From assembly GCA_902561765.1 (NCBI GenBank), contig CACEQR010000009.1:1-60147 (forward strand): 60,147 nucleotides of DNA, given 5' to 3'. A program made the translations under genes and the position numbers. Positions 24,257-33,400 of the stretch are shown here, in pieces (positions within the stretch are counted from its first letter, which is position 1; each line of letters begins with the position of its first letter). This stretch comes from an uncultured Pelagibacteraceae bacterium (GTDB lineage: Bacteria > Pseudomonadota > Alphaproteobacteria > Pelagibacterales > Pelagibacteraceae). A model generated the notes under the pieces. It was given only the letters and a program-made list of their open reading frames with translations, did not search any database and was not told where the DNA came from.

Positions 24257-25213
24257 ATGAAAAAACATAACAAAAACCTTCGATGGCACACTAACGTTCA
24301 TATCTATGGACTGTCTTTAGCAATTGGAGATGCTCATTTCTTAATAGATAAAATAAAAGCTGGATATGCTTATACAGAATACTTTTATAATATTGATGGC
24401 GAAAGAGAAGGCGAGCCTGAAGGTTTTGTAAATGAGGTTGATAATATAATAGGCAAAACAGTAAATTGTTTTACACTTAATAAAAGTGGTTTAGGATGGT
24501 TTCCAGTGTTCGACTCTTACGCTAAAGGCAAAGAGTACTTAGAAATTGATGGATATTATATTGATTATGGTGGAGCGGTAAATGCACCTTATTTCCAAAG
24601 ACCAAAATGTTTTTTTGAAAAAGAACATATTAAAATTATTAATAGCCTAATTGAAAAAGCCTTAGAAAATAAACCCATTTTTACCTTGAGCTTTCCATCA
24701 AAAAAAATTTTATTCATGGAAACAAAAGATAAGGTTCAATTTTATACTGAAAAAGAAATTACAGTAGATTACTCAAAATCAACTAATAAAGTATTTGATC
24801 AGTTATTAAATATCTCAAATAATGACTACTATCCTGACAAAAAGAAAAAAATAACTTTCATCAATGCTCAACATCCAACTACTGAATATAGTTGGGATTT
24901 TCATATTGATAAATTATCTTCCAAAAAGTTTGAGGTTTATAAAGTTGAAAGCTTAGTAAAGGACATAGACTGGTATGCAGCTTATTATGCTAAATTTCAT
25001 ATGGATGAGAAAGATATTTATAAAAGAAAAATAACTTCTAATGAGGATCAAAATAAAATGGATGAATGGTTATCAAAACAACCATTGGCTAATGAAATGA
25101 AAGAGATATTAGATCTTGCCAATTTTGATCCGAACGCTCCTGAAATCGAAAATTTTAAAACCACTGTTGATTTACATGGTTTTCTACATGGGTATTATTT
25201 AAAAGCAGTGTAA
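24257..25213 (+). CDS. Hypothetical island protein
   Basis: 318 residues, cytoplasmic by appearance, not recognised. The sequence mixes strands rich in Tyr/Phe (AYTEYFYNIDG, YYIDYGGAVNAPYFQRPKCFF) with a late acidic helix, and ends TVDLHGFLHGYYLKAV. It has no obvious catalytic signature; the conserved-looking His/Asp cluster in TTEYSWDFHIDKL and VDLHGFLHG could be functional but this is a guess. It is the second gene of the 23577-26556 operon. Confidence 0.6.
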   Translation: MKKHNKNLRWHTNVHIYGLSLAIGDAHFLIDKIKAGYAYTEYFYNIDGEREGEPEGFVNEVDNIIGKTVNCFTLNKSGLGWFPVFDSYAKGKEYLEIDGYYIDYGGAVNAPYFQRPKCFFEKEHIKIINSLIEKALENKPIFTLSFPSKKILFMETKDKVQFYTEKEITVDYSKSTNKVFDQLLNISNNDYYPDKKKKITFINAQHPTTEYSWDFHIDKLSSKKFEVYKVESLVKDIDWYAAYYAKFHMDEKDIYKRKITSNEDQNKMDEWLSKQPLANEMKEILDLANFDPNAPEIENFKTTVDLHGFLHGYYLKAV

Positions 25214-25221
25214 ACTTTAAT

Positions 25222-26556
25222 ATGAAAAAAATTGATTTCGTCTACAAAAACTTTGATGTCAAAGCTTTTTCAAAAAACTTAAAGAAAATAAAAAAGAGTG
25301 AATGCTCTGAATTAAGTGACTTCTTAACAAGCATTGTTCTTGAGAGCACAAGAGATATCTCGCAGATTAAAAAAGAAATTAACTATTATCAGTTTACAAA
25401 ATCTAAACCAGACAGTGAAATTACCAAACACTGCGTTAATTTTTTAAGAAAGTTTGGAAATAATTATTCTGAAAAAGATATTAAGAAATATTTTTTTGAG
25501 CAAAAAAACATACTTAATATGGACTTTTCAATTGACTATGAGGAGTGGAAAAATCTATTAGAAATTCATGTGAATACAGGTGAGTTTTTTAGAAAATTTA
25601 GGAAGCATTTTAAAATTATTTATTATGGACATCTTAGTTATATGTCTGAAAATCGACATTTAGATAGTCCCTATGAAGATATTATATGCCTTCATGTTCC
25701 TCAAAATAAAAAATTTTATTTATTTTTTTATGGCTTTGAAGATGATGGCAATGATAGTTCTGGAATTGTTAAAATTTATAATAAGAAACCAACCAATGAT
25801 CAGATAGAGAAAGATATAAAATCTTCAAATATCTTTAGATATGCGGATCTTGCAAAGAAATATAATTGGAGAAAAATTATTCAAACTTCTAAAATCATCA
25901 AGTTTGATAAAGAATATAATCGTATTTACTCTGATGGATTTAAGTTTGAACATAAGGAGGAACCTCATTTTTCAAATGTAGATGATTACTTTAATTTTCA
26001 TAATTCTAAAGGTGAAACACATATTGCAAGAAGTATGGCAATTTCTAATCCAGAAAAATATTTCAAGAAACATTTTAAAGATTGGAAGGAAGTAGCTGGT
26101 GTATTAGGAGCTGGCATAAAGGGATATAATGCTACCAAAAGGAGTGAAAAAGTAGAAACCAACAAATTCTTTAAATTTGTGATGAGTGAAAAACTTAATT
26201 ACAGAAACAATATTAAATTTATTGAGGAAATTATTTATACATATGACGATCTTGAAGGATTTCTAAAGTATGTGCCTTTAAAAATTCAAGAAGGCAAAGA
26301 GCTCAAAGAAGAAATAAGAATTCTCAGAATGTTTAGAAGTAATAATAAAAAGTTTATAATTGAAGTATTTAATAAAAATGAAGACAAATTAGAAACTTTA
26401 GCAAAAAATTACATGCCAAGTACTATATTTAATGATCAAAAATTAATGTTTGAATTGATTAAGCTAGATCCTAATTTTATGTCTGATATTGGAAATAAAC
26501 TTAAAGAAAACAAAAACTTTATGTCAAAGGTGAATAAGCACTTAGATAATTTATAA
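25222..26556 (+). CDS. Hypothetical island protein with DUF4116-like C-terminus
   Basis: 444 residues. The central part (HFKIIYYGHLSY through DIICLHVPQNKKFYLFFYGFED) resembles in pattern a segment of the 38161-38760 product (NNFEFIDGD to NDNYYLFLEDHNPEN), suggesting a shared domain. The C-terminus (NDQKLMFELIKLDPNFMSDI and KLKENKNFMSKV) has the D/N-x-x-hydrophobic spacing of the DUF4116 repeats in the 36057-37745 product. No enzyme motif is seen. It is the third gene of the left-end operon. Homology claims are by eye. Confidence 0.55.
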   Translation: MKKIDFVYKNFDVKAFSKNLKKIKKSECSELSDFLTSIVLESTRDISQIKKEINYYQFTKSKPDSEITKHCVNFLRKFGNNYSEKDIKKYFFEQKNILNMDFSIDYEEWKNLLEIHVNTGEFFRKFRKHFKIIYYGHLSYMSENRHLDSPYEDIICLHVPQNKKFYLFFYGFEDDGNDSSGIVKIYNKKPTNDQIEKDIKSSNIFRYADLAKKYNWRKIIQTSKIIKFDKEYNRIYSDGFKFEHKEEPHFSNVDDYFNFHNSKGETHIARSMAISNPEKYFKKHFKDWKEVAGVLGAGIKGYNATKRSEKVETNKFFKFVMSEKLNYRNNIKFIEEIIYTYDDLEGFLKYVPLKIQEGKELKEEIRILRMFRSNNKKFIIEVFNKNEDKLETLAKNYMPSTIFNDQKLMFELIKLDPNFMSDIGNKLKENKNFMSKVNKHLDNL

Positions 26557-26596
26557 TTTAATACCAGGCAGAATAAAGTCATCTGGATACCTAATA

Positions 26597-27115
26597 TTAA
26601 TATCCAAATATTATTAAACTATTTATATTTAGATAATTCTCTTCTACAAAAAAAGATGACATTCTTTTACTAACTGTATCAAATATATTTAATCCTTTAG
26701 CCTCGTCTCTAATTGGTATTATTAAAAATAAATGACTAGCTTCACTGCAAATATGACATTTCCATAAATCCAGAAGATCCATATTATTTGTGACAGTTTT
26801 ACCTTTTTCAACTTCCATCAATATTCCTGTTTTACCTATTTTTTTGTAGAAATCAGGTCTAAGTTTTTTGTTCTCATATTTTTCAAATAGTTTTTCTTTT
26901 TCACTAGAAAATCCTAAATTTGGTTCTGCGTAGTCTGTGATAATTTTTTGAATTTTTTGACTATGAACTCCCTTAACGTTTATTATATTAATTTGATCTA
27001 TAATTTCTTTTTGATTTAAGTATTTTTCCAATTCCTTAGCAATTCTGAATACTTCTTTTAGTTCTGTCTTATTAACCTTCTTTTTTATGTACTTTTTAAT
27101 CTTTATTTTTCTCAC
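26597..27115 (-). CDS. Possible PD-(D/E)xK-fold nuclease
   Basis: 172 residues from a GTG start; no internal Met occurs until residue 100. KLRPDFYKKIG (P87-D88) followed by ILMEVEKGKT (E101-V-E103-K104) has the spacing of a PD-(D/E)xK active site. The ExE form is the one known from BamHI. After it come MDLLDLWKCHICSEASHLFLIIP, a helix and strand typical of this fold. The N-terminus is strongly basic (KIKIKKYIKKKVNK). It could be a restriction-like endonuclease or a defence effector. There is no adjacent methyltransferase, and the function is inferred from motif spacing only. Confidence 0.45.
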   Translation of the reverse strand: MRKIKIKKYIKKKVNKTELKEVFRIAKELEKYLNQKEIIDQINIINVKGVHSQKIQKIITDYAEPNLGFSSEKEKLFEKYENKKLRPDFYKKIGKTGILMEVEKGKTVTNNMDLLDLWKCHICSEASHLFLIIPIRDEAKGLNIFDTVSKRMSSFFVEENYLNINSLIIFGY

Positions 27116-27153
27116 TCAGATAAACTATCATAAATAAAATTTAATTCACTTAC

Positions 27154-27187
27154 CCTATGCAGGGTGCAGTGGGGTACCTGGTATAGG
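27154..27187. promoter_or_regulatory. Imperfect hairpin between divergent island genes
   Basis: CCTAT-G-CAGG at 27154-27163 can pair with CCTG-GT-ATAGG at 27177-27187, with a small 1x2 internal loop and 13-nt loop. It is the most GC-rich patch in the 127-bp gap between the divergent nuclease-like and MORN genes. It could be an operator or an RNA structure in the MORN gene leader. Confidence 0.3.
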
Positions 27188-27242
27188 ATATACGTGCCAA
27201 AGTGTGGAATATTTAGTAGACTGTTAACCACATTATTATTTT

Positions 27243-28043
27243 ATGAGGAATAAAAAAATTAAAAATAATTATCTTAAAAAAAGACAGCTTCTTACTTCGT
27301 ATGATTTTTACAAAGCTAAACATAAAAAACTTCCTGTCAGTAAAGACGAATATCAGACATTAAAAGATGATATTCTCATTTTAGAAAATCTTTATCCCAG
27401 TATTAAAAAAATGGGAGATGACTTAATAATAAGAGCTACACTAAATTATCCTGATGGTAGAACTTATAAAGGTGCCATTAAAAGTGCTGAGCAGCAAATT
27501 CCTCATGGTCATGGTTATATGTACCTTTCTGCTACCGATATAAATTTTGAGTCAAAAACATTTGGTAAAAAATTAACTGATAATCCTTGGGATTATGTTG
27601 GTGAATTTAAAAATGGAGTTTTTGATGGTCAAGGTGAGTTCGAGTGCAAAGGAAGTTACTCATATAAGGGTCAGTGGAAAAAAAGCCATTTTCATGGAAA
27701 GGGCAAATTAGTTCTTGAGGAATCTAAGGAGATTTATGAGGGTGAGTTTAAGAATAGTAAAAAAAATGGTTATGGTGTTTTAGTAATTACTGATCAATTT
27801 AGAACAGAAGGCCAATGGAAAAATGATCAATTACATGGCAAAGGTAAAATAACATATTTAAAAGATATTGAGGATCAAGAAAAAGGAACCGTAATAAAAG
27901 GAAATTACAAAAATGGTAATTTAAATGGTTTGGCTGAAATAATATATCCAGATGGTGAAATTCTTGACTGCATGTATGTTAACGATGTTCGTACCAAAGC
28001 AAGGTTTAGAGGAGAAAAAAAGTGGACTATTTATAAGAAGTAA
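27243..28043 (+). CDS. MORN-repeat protein
   Basis: 266 residues. After a basic N-terminus, at least six MORN-type repeats run from residue ~70 to the end, in the form Y-x-G-x-(W/F)-K-N-G-x-x-H/D-G-x-G. Examples are YVGEFKNGVFDGQGEF, YKGQWKKSHFHGKGKL, YEGEFKNSKKNGYGVL and TEGQWKNDQLHGKGKI. MORN repeats form beta-hairpin stacks that bind proteins or lipids and are not enzymatic alone. No fused kinase or other domain is seen. A second island protein (36057-37745) ends in similar repeats. Confidence 0.85.
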   Translation: MRNKKIKNNYLKKRQLLTSYDFYKAKHKKLPVSKDEYQTLKDDILILENLYPSIKKMGDDLIIRATLNYPDGRTYKGAIKSAEQQIPHGHGYMYLSATDINFESKTFGKKLTDNPWDYVGEFKNGVFDGQGEFECKGSYSYKGQWKKSHFHGKGKLVLEESKEIYEGEFKNSKKNGYGVLVITDQFRTEGQWKNDQLHGKGKITYLKDIEDQEKGTVIKGNYKNGNLNGLAEIIYPDGEILDCMYVNDVRTKARFRGEKKWTIYKK

Positions 28044-28100
28044 ATAATCTCATAAATATAATGGTTAACAGGTTTAATTTTAATACAAAAATTTTAAGAC

Positions 28101-28796
28101 CTAGAATTTAAATAAAACTTTTAAATCATGAGTATCTAAAAACTTGAGTATTTTCTTATGAATAATTGAGATATCTGATTTTGGTCCATTCATTACATCA
28201 GAATTATAATCTATTTCGCATTTAAAATTTCCTTTTTCATCAAGGAAAATCCCCCCATTCATATTTAAAAAATAATTAAAAGCCTCATCAGTGCTACCCC
28301 TTTCTCTATGAGGAATTTTATGCTTCAATTGATTGTATAATTTTCTAGGATCTCTGATAAATCCTCCTTCATACTCCATTTCAATATGCTCCCATTCTAA
28401 ATCTCTGGGTCTTTGAATATGAGTAATGAAATTATAATCTTCACTTTTAGCAGAGACTAAAACTTTAAATTTTCTGTCATAAAAGCTTTCAATGGCAGGT
28501 AATCCAACATGAATACCTAGAGGATCGTATTCATCTTTATTAAGCATTGCCAATTTGATTTTATTTATCTTACTTTTTGTACTTACACCTTTTGTTTTAT
28601 TACAGACTATGACTGAGTAATAAGCTTTACCTTTATTATTTGTAAGTGGTGTGTTCTCATCTTTTAATATTAGAAAACTAAGTATTTCTCTTTCTCCCCT
28701 TGGATATTTAAATACTTTAGAATTTGTAAATATTGCTAGATGTTCCCCAGGTGGACAATTAGTGTGTGCTGTAAACCTATTTATTTCTTGTTTCAT
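28101..28796 (-). CDS. Hypothetical island protein
   Basis: 231 residues, not recognised. The protein has mixed alpha/beta character with a notable PPGEHLAIFTN near the start and EHIEMEYEGGFIRDPRKLYNQL in the middle. No membrane segment or signal is seen. It is transcribed leftward behind the 28915-29283 gene, from which it is separated by a gap with a palindrome (28892-28908). The 58 bp between its stop and the MORN gene stop contain nothing that I can identify. Confidence 0.5.
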   Translation of the reverse strand: MKQEINRFTAHTNCPPGEHLAIFTNSKVFKYPRGEREILSFLILKDENTPLTNNKGKAYYSVIVCNKTKGVSTKSKINKIKLAMLNKDEYDPLGIHVGLPAIESFYDRKFKVLVSAKSEDYNFITHIQRPRDLEWEHIEMEYEGGFIRDPRKLYNQLKHKIPHRERGSTDEAFNYFLNMNGGIFLDEKGNFKCEIDYNSDVMNGPKSDISIIHKKILKFLDTHDLKVLFKF

Positions 28797-28891
28797 TTAA
28801 CATTCTATTAGTCTTTGAAAATTATTAATCAATAGAACATATGTTGAACGATATTTATTATTGGCAGGTGTTATCAGTAATAGTTATTTAA

Positions 28892-28908
28892 TGAGTCAGT
28901 ATGACTCA
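28892..28908. promoter_or_regulatory. Perfect inverted repeat TGAGTCA-gta-TGACTCA
   Basis: Two 7-bp arms around a 3-bp centre lie just after the stop of the 28915-29283 gene and about 95 bp upstream of the 28796 start. The layout suits a dimeric repressor operator for the downstream gene, or a short hairpin. No U-run follows on the minus strand (TTAAATAAC), which argues against an intrinsic terminator. Confidence 0.4.
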
Positions 28909-28914
28909 ATTTAG

Positions 28915-29283
28915 TTAGTTGTCGTTTTTAACTTTTCTAACGATCCTTATTCTAGCATTTTTTTTCAATTGATAAGTATCACCACCTAATATTACATTAG
29001 CACCATAAGATTTGTTGTTACCTTCACCATTATCATCACCTTTATGAACCATAAAAGTGCCAAAATATTCAGATGAATAAAATTTTTTTCGTAAATTTTG
29101 ATTTTCCTTAGATTGAATACGCCATTTATTTTGCATTTTAATTAAAGAATCAGCATATTTTAATTTTTTTCCATTGTAATAAACTCTGTAATCTGAGTAA
29201 TGAGAATAATCATTGTGAACCCAAAAGACTCGGTGGCCAGTTTCAATACATTTATGAGTTTCATCAAAATCCTTAAATTTCAT
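28915..29283 (-). CDS. Hypothetical small island protein
   Basis: 122 residues from the ATG at 29281-29283; the frame extends six codons to a GTG. Not recognised. The product begins MKFKDFDETHKCIETGHRVFWVH, with a Tyr-rich strand region (YSHYSDYRVYYNGKKLKYADSL) and a Gly-rich late part (KGDDNGEGNNKSYGANVILGGD), and ends in basic residues. The start MKFKDF resembles the start MKFREF of the next gene (30099), but the rest does not visibly match. It looks soluble. Confidence 0.5.
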   Translation of the reverse strand: MKFKDFDETHKCIETGHRVFWVHNDYSHYSDYRVYYNGKKLKYADSLIKMQNKWRIQSKENQNLRKKFYSSEYFGTFMVHKGDDNGEGNNKSYGANVILGGDTYQLKKNARIRIVRKVKNDN

Positions 29284-29301
29284 ATAGATGAAATATAACA
29301 C

Positions 29302-29511
29302 TTACAGTCCTAATTAGACAAATTTTTATCTATTTAAATGATTAAAGAACAAGTGTTGGTATTGTGGTTAGAGTGATAGGATTTGAAACTATAGACCATA
29401 TTCTTGGGAATATATCTATATTATTAGGCAATATGTTAATATGGCAATATGGTAGTTCTGTTAACTACTTTGTAAATTATTTATTCCCTTGTAGATTATT
29501 GATATAACCTT
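29302..29511. other. 210-bp gap without a gene; two small inverted repeats
   Basis: No coding frame of note. GTAGTT-ctgtt-AACTAC (29452-29468) is a 6-bp inverted repeat, a possible weak hairpin after the 195-residue gene, which reads leftward. ATATTC-ttgg-GAATAT (29398-29413) is a second. The short repeated word caatatg occurs twice in 29428-29451. I see no promoter with both boxes in place. Confidence 0.35.
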
Positions 29512-30099
29512 TTACTTTCTGTTGTCTTCTATAATCCTCTTTATAAGCTTTAGACTATCATCATTTGGAGGGTATGAATTGTCTGATGTTTTAAAAAATT
29601 CACCACCAGTTTTAAGTCTTAAAGTATTCCCACCTCTCTGTGTAACTTCAATGTATAAATAAACACCAGCCTCTCTTAAGTTTTTTAACTTTTCTCTAAA
29701 TTCTTTAGAAATTTTAACATCATAAGGGGCAGTTTTGGATACTTGGTTATCAAGTGTTTGGGGTTTTAAATTATTAGTATTGAAAGTTGGGTCTTTTAAA
29801 CGATTGTAGATGATAGTTTCTCCAATTATTACACCTTTTGGAAGTTCTTTTTGAATTTGTTTAGCTGCACCCTCCACACTTATAAAGCTATCTTTTGGCT
29901 GATTATCAAAGTATTTTTTAATTTCTTTGTTTTTAATTTCAGTGATTGACCCAAACTTAAATTTATTTTCATACTCTTTTAAAATTCTAGCAGTATTACC
30001 ACTTTGAGAACTTCCTGATGCACGAATAATTTCACTTCTACTTTCCCAACTTGTGTTTCCTTTCTTTATTTGATTATCTAAAAATTCTCTAAATTTCAT
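29512..30099 (-). CDS. Hypothetical protein, last gene of the helicase-nuclease operon
   Basis: 195 residues, not recognised. The N-terminus (SWESRSEIIRASGSSQSGNTARILKEY) is Ser/Arg-rich and could be a helix-turn-helix-like or nucleic-acid-binding stretch. The middle GAAKQIQKELPKGVIIGETIIYNRL looks like a small alpha/beta domain, and the tail is strand-rich (GVYLYIEVTQRGGNTLRLKTGG). Its start shares one base with the preceding stop (TAATG arrangement), so it is probably translated together with the 115-residue gene. The function is unknown. Confidence 0.5.
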   Translation of the reverse strand: MKFREFLDNQIKKGNTSWESRSEIIRASGSSQSGNTARILKEYENKFKFGSITEIKNKEIKKYFDNQPKDSFISVEGAAKQIQKELPKGVIIGETIIYNRLKDPTFNTNNLKPQTLDNQVSKTAPYDVKISKEFREKLKNLREAGVYLYIEVTQRGGNTLRLKTGGEFFKTSDNSYPPNDDSLKLIKRIIEDNRK

Positions 30100-30446
30100 T
30101 AATTAATGCTTAAATCTCTTTGTTTCTTAGTTCTAGCTCTATTTCTAAATGTATCTTCGTCTATTTGTTTATTTTCATATTCTTTAATGCTTTCATAAGT
30201 TGAGTGTTTGTAAATTTCTTTAATCGATGCTTTCCTTTTTCCATAATGACCAAACTTTAATCCTGGTCTTTCTGTTTCTTTTCTACTCAATAAAGCATTT
30301 TCTTTTTTTGGATTTTGCTTTCCTTCGCCACGAAAATCTTTCTTAGTCCAGGAAGGATGCTTATCAATTATGCTTTGAATTTCTTGATTACTTCTGAGGA
30401 CCCACTGGTTTGAGCCTTTGGGATTTCTATTATAATTCTTTTTCAT
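30099..30446 (-). CDS. Small basic protein of the helicase-nuclease operon
   Basis: 115 residues with very high Lys/Arg content (KKNYNRNPKGSNQW, KFGHYGKRKASIKEIYKH, RNRARTKKQRDLSIN), which suggests nucleic-acid or ribonucleoprotein binding. Not recognised. The ATG overlaps the helicase-nuclease stop by 4 bp, and the stop overlaps the next start. This coupling and the shared strand argue for a common function with the large protein. Confidence 0.5.
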   Translation of the reverse strand: MKKNYNRNPKGSNQWVLRSNQEIQSIIDKHPSWTKKDFRGEGKQNPKKENALLSRKETERPGLKFGHYGKRKASIKEIYKHSTYESIKEYENKQIDEDTFRNRARTKKQRDLSIN

Positions 30447-33400
30447 TTTTTAATCTTAAACATAAGAAGTTTACAAAAGTTATTCATCAATCTCATCTCG
30501 TGTATACTATTAGCTGAGGCTAATAAAAGATTAGGATTAAATAAAATAATTGCAACATTTTGAGCTCTCGACACTGCAACATTAAGTCTATTTCTATTAA
30601 AGAAAAAATCTTTGTGTCTTGGAAGATTTTCTGCGTCTGAACTTGTCATTGAAATAAATACTATTTTTGCTTCTTGACCTTGGAATAAATCAATCGTTCC
30701 AACTCTAGTATCCTCAGAATATTTTTTTAAAAGTTTCTGCTTTATATTATTTGTTTGAACATTAAACGGCGCAACTACCATTATATTTTTAATATCGATT
30801 TCACCTTTTCCATTTTCATCCTCAAAATCTTTTTTCATTATTTTTGAGTAATAATCGTGTACAATTTCAGCTTCTTCATCTGATCTTTGTGAATTTCCAA
30901 AATGATCAGTTGGAATAAAAAAAATTCCCTCATTCTCCATATTTTTTAAACCAAGTTTCAATGATCTACTTTTGGTTACTTCATGAGGTATCAATCGAGA
31001 GTCGTAAAAGCTATCAGATATATATTTACATATTTCCTTATTTAATCTTCTCGTTTCTCTTAGAAATATTCCTTGTTCTGGAGGTATAGTGTCTCGATCT
31101 TCTAAAATATAATCAAGCGAACTTAGTTTAGCATATCCCTCATGTGTACCTCTTATTGGCTGAGACAATTGCATTTGATCGCCTATTAAGACTAGATTTT
31201 TAGCACAGGTTGCCATTGATATAGTATTTGCTAAAGACACCTGACCAGCTTCATCAATGAAAAGATAATCTAAAGATTGGTTCATTCTTACATTTGAAAA
31301 AAACCAAGCTGTACCCGCAAATAGTGAAAAATCTCTTGTATTTATTGGCTTATCTTTAATTATATCAATAATAAATTCACCATTGAACAAATTAGTACTG
31401 TTACTCTTTTTCATTCCTTTAAATGTAAAGTTATCAGCTTTTGCCTGTCTTTCGATTTCAGATAAAAGATTTTTTATTGCCTCGTGTGAGTTACTAGAGA
31501 CACCAACTTTTTTACCATCTTTCATTAACTCAATAATAATTTTCGCACTATTATAAGTTTTACCAGTTCCTGGAGGTCCTTGAATACTTAAACAGGTATT
31601 TTTCATTTGTTTAACTACTTTCACAGACTCATCAGTTATATCTTCATTTTCATTTATTAATTGATTACCAGATTTAATCTCTTTTAAATCAGGATTTCCT
31701 CTATTTAAAAGGTCTATAATAGACTTGTAGCTTGAACCTTTCTTATTGATGAAGTCTAAAACAAATCTATTTAACGCTTGCTCTAGCACTGCAATAGAAG
31801 GAGCGCCTCTTCTAGAAAGAGAAACTAGGCTTGGCATCTCACCCATTGATTTGTATTTTTTTTCCCCAAGTTTAATTTTAACAATATTTTTATTTGGTGA
31901 CTGCTCAATTATTTCATCGATCTTACCAATTGAAGTATTCATATGAGCATCATAAACACTTGAGTCTTTTTTTAATTTGTAGTCTTGATCATTAAACTTG
32001 TATGTAAATACATAACCTTTGTCTACTTTTTCTGGCTTAGGAGATTGAAGTATGCATTGACCTATACACTCAGCATCATCTTCCAGCTCATCATGTGTTT
32101 TCTCCATCCTATCAAACATTTCCCACCATTCAGGTTTCTGTTCTCTTCTATGAAAACCCACAAGATTTCTAATTGTTTCAGTTAAAGGATTCTTTGAAAT
32201 TTCTTTTTTATCTAACGCTTTAAGTAGCTCACCTTCAACTTCCTCCCAGGGTTTTTTATCATAAGATTTTTTCTCAGCTTCAGGAGTTATAGAATACCAA
32301 TCAATCGACTCTGGTTTATTTTTAATTAAAAACTCTCTCAATTGATAAGTGGATACACAATCTTCTTTATTGTACTCAATTATATCTTTCTTCGTATTTT
32401 CATTTTTAGATGCCATCCAGTAATCATATAGTTTGACACTATCTTCAGCTTTTTTAACATCTCCCTTTCTTTTAAAATTATATAAAACTCCCTCAATAGA
32501 TTTAAGTGACATATCTTTTTCTGATGTTCTCGCACTTTGATTAATTATTAAAAAGAGATCCACAAATTTCTCTCCTCGAAGAAGGGTATCTACAAAATTA
32601 CTTCCCTCAGGGAAATCAGATGAATACAGGCTTGCAAGTTGTCTCAATGAACGTTTTTCATATGAATTATAGTGGTAGAGATGTGCTTTTGGATATTTTT
32701 TAAAGTGGTCTTTAAAAAACTTTATGAGCTCAATAAAGTTTTCTCTCTCGTATTTCTTTTTAAAATCTTTAGCCCAGAAGTATTTAAATTCATAATCATT
32801 CTTAACTTTAAAATAAATTCCATGAAGATATTCAAATCCACGACCATCTTCTTGAGGAAACCCTTCAATATCAAAGAATAAGTCACCTTCATCTGGTTCA
32901 GGCAATTTATAGAACCCTTTCCCTTTATCAGGGTCTAAAATGATGTATTTATTTACCCCTGTTTCCCTTTTTTCCTCTTGAAGCTGAGCTTGAGAAATTC
33001 TGTCTTTCAAAGCTTGCTTATTAATTTTTATTTTTAATTTATCAGGATTTGCCTCTGCAAGTTGCTTAATAGTGGTAATATTTACTTTTTTCAATTTTTC
33101 AATTTGAGATCTATTTATTTTAGCAACTTGATTTATATAATTGTCTTTCTCCCATATTTTTTCGCATTCATCTGTGTAATCACAAACACTACAGTGTTCA
33201 CATTTTTCAGGATAAATATTTTCTTTATTAATATTTTTTAAATAATTATCTAAATTTTTTTTTGTAAATAAAAAATAATCGATAAATTCTTTTGTTTTGT
33301 ACTGATGAGTTATATCTGCACCATCTATTAAATACATTTTTTCTGGTAATATGCCCTGTACCTTGCTTAGCATAAAAGAGTAAGCTGTTATTTGATATAT

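Noticed and set aside
28892..28908. Intrinsic terminator at the palindrome
   Set aside because: Stem is 7 bp with a 3-nt loop but not followed by a U-run on either relevant strand, so operator is the better reading.
29341..29420. tRNA-like string (ggttagagtgatagg...) in the 29302-29511 gap
   Set aside because: No acceptor or T stem can be formed around it.
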